A stretch of 64,000 nucleotides of DNA from Symbiodinium natans (Eukaryota > Sar > Dinophyceae > Suessiales > Symbiodiniaceae), in assembly GCA_905221605.1 (NCBI GenBank), contig CAJNDS010000946.1, positions 358,077-422,076 of the forward strand, written 5' to 3'. The position numbers were made by a program, and so were the translations under genes. Shown here piece by piece: positions 62,786-64,000 of the stretch (position 1 is the first letter of the stretch; every line of letters begins with the position of its first letter). The notes beneath the pieces were generated by a model that saw only the letters and a list, made by a program, of their open reading frames with translations, was not told the DNA's origin and did not search any database.

Positions 62786-63368
62786 GTTGCGGGTCTAGGG
62801 TTTTAGGGTGTAGGGCTCAGGGTTTTTAGGGTGTACGTACGGTTTAGGGTTTAGGTTTTAGGGTTGTAGTATTATGGATTTGGGTGGTCTTTGGGGGGCT
62901 TTGAGAGGAGTGTCTTTGGTCCTTTTGTGGCTCCAGGGTTTTACGGGCTTTGCTTGTGTGCAGGGGATGTGACGGCTCAACTTTCGGCAAGGTTGAGGGA
63001 ACCACCCTGAAATGCAGGGTTCCGGCTCTTGCATCGTGAGCCGTAGGGGCCCCGAACCTTGAAAGTCCCAAACCCTGAACCCTAGAACCCTATTTCCTAT
63101 TTCCCTTAAACCCCTTAACCCGAAACCCCTTCAACCCCTCAAACCCTTAGCCCTTGACCCTAAACCCCTTAGACCCCCTTAGCCCTTGACCCTAAACCCC
63201 TTGGACCCCGTTAACCTTCAACCCCAAAGCCCTCAAACGCCTAAACGCCTAAACGCCTAAACGCTAAACCCTAAACCCTAAACCCTAAACCCTAAACCCT
63301 AAACCCTAAACCCTAAACCCTAAACCCTAAACCCTAAACCCTAAACCCTAAACCCCCCTTGTCGCCAG

Positions 63369-63431
63369 GACCGAGCTCGCCGGACTTCCAGTCGCTGTCC
63401 TGCGACAAGATCAATCAGCTGAAGCTGCTCG
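63369..63431 (+). CDS. Exon-like segment, 63 bp
   Basis: Acceptor TTGTCGCCAG after a long CCCTAAA array (63257-63352); donor CTCG|GTGCCG. It reads SSPDFQSLSCDKINQLKLL. TTTAGGG follows from about 63482. Confidence 0.5.
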
Positions 63432-63520
63432 GTGCCGTGCTTTCTTTTTTGTTTTTAGGAGGGGGGGGGGGGGTGAGTTTGGGGTTTAGGGCTTAGGGTT
63501 TAGGGTTTAGGGGTTTAGGG

Positions 63521-64000
63521 GGTGCGGGGAGGGTGGGGGCGGGTGCCCCGGGGGGGGGGGGGGCGTTCGGGTTCACTTGCTTTTTTCAACAGGGCCTTGG
63601 GTTTGGGGAGGGGGGAGGGTAAGGCTGGGAGCCTTGGCCCAAAGCCCTATGTGACCAAGCACTTTATGAAGGCCACTCCCCGAATCCCCTAAAAAGCCCT
63701 AACCCCAAGGCCCCAAGCCCAAATCTCAGAAAGCTGGCACAGCCGGTAGAGGGTTTAGGGTTTAGGGTTCAGGGATTAGGCCCCAAAGCGACAAGAACTT
63801 CTGCGTGGCGCGAAGCGAAGGGTTTGTGTTTTTTGTTCCTGGGAACGGGGATGTAACCAACGACGGCGACGACGTCGACGGCGGAGGCGGCGGCGATGAC
63901 GACAACAATATGTATTTCCATATATCTATCTATATATCCACTAGTATTATTGCTAAGACAATTCTTTACAAGCTTAAAACATATTTAGTCATAGCTAGTA
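63521..64000. other. Window end: G-rich, short repeats, GAC triplets
   Basis: G-runs at 63551-63564, a short TTTAGGG block at 63752-63775, and a GAC/GGC triplet patch at 63861-63905 (ACGGCGACGACGTCGACGG). No gene is seen. Confidence 0.4.

Larger units (their letters stand above)
49263..63520. repeat. Region of alternating CCCTAAA and TTTAGGG arrays
   Basis: More than twenty interstitial telomere-like arrays alternate in orientation. CCCTAAA arrays lie left, and TTTAGGG arrays right, of short GC-rich exon-like segments. Main CCCTAAA-type arrays are 49318-49470, 49817-49884, 50936-51053, 52820-52935, 53590-53668, 56033-56232, 56515-56697, 57040-57118, 58212-58293, 61316-61482 and 63257-63352. 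Main TTTAGGG-type arrays are 49558-49598, 49988-50033, 51176-51235, 53049-53092, 53777-53880, 54327-54420, 56337-56404, 56808-56869, 57236-57260, 58040-58105 and 61180-61262. The rest of the introns is low-complexity or AT-rich DNA in which I see no gene. Confidence 0.9.

Overview
This window looks like nuclear DNA of a dinoflagellate-type alga. That is inferred from four things: TTTAGGG-type telomere-like repeats, split-direct-repeat (DIRS/Ngaro-like) retroelements carrying a DNA-methyltransferase-like domain, very short plus-strand exons in large introns with GT, GC and possibly GA donors, and many GTC-rich and G-rich simple repeats. I see no rRNA, tRNA, CRISPR array or bacterial-style operon.

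Layout. 1-3.35 kb is minisatellite and GTC-triplet DNA. 3.36-28.5 kb is a three-level nest of retroelements, all on the minus strand. The oldest is a DIRS-like element (DIRS2: gag, oxygenase-like/methyltransferase-like, RT-RNase H; about 28.47 down to 3.36 kb). A LINE of about 14.9 kb is inserted in the 3' end of its RNase H reading frame (3479-23472), with a 15-bp target-site duplication and a poly(A) tail. A second split-direct-repeat element (DIRS1, 17351-22470, 5120 bp) is inserted in the LINE. Removing DIRS1 rejoins the LINE reading frame exactly, and removing the LINE rejoins the DIRS2 RNase H frame, so the order of events is clear.

The LINE is the main surprise. Besides an EEP endonuclease, a reverse transcriptase and C2H2 fingers, its polyprotein carries a complete Tpt1/KptA-type RNA 2'-phosphotransferase domain, a tandemly duplicated unknown domain and a C-terminal ubiquitin-specific-protease-like domain. 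It is also studded with 19 copies of a small nested hairpin (core GYGGAGNCCRC) whose stems covary.

29-38 kb holds a P-loop ATPase gene, DIRS gag and tyrosine-recombinase ORFs, and a decayed RT fragment, all on the minus strand. From about 41 kb to the end, the plus strand carries many short exon-like segments, including a PAN/apple-like gene at 47.3-48.1 kb. Between 49.3 and 63.5 kb at least thirteen exon-like segments (about 45-130 bp) each have CCCTAAA arrays on the left and TTTAGGG arrays on the right. Introns would therefore start with TTTAGGG and end with CCCTAAA, and could fold into hairpins that bring the splice sites together. Other families of inverted and tandem repeats fill the rest. 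Exon calls here rest on reading frame and splice-site inspection only, without transcripts.
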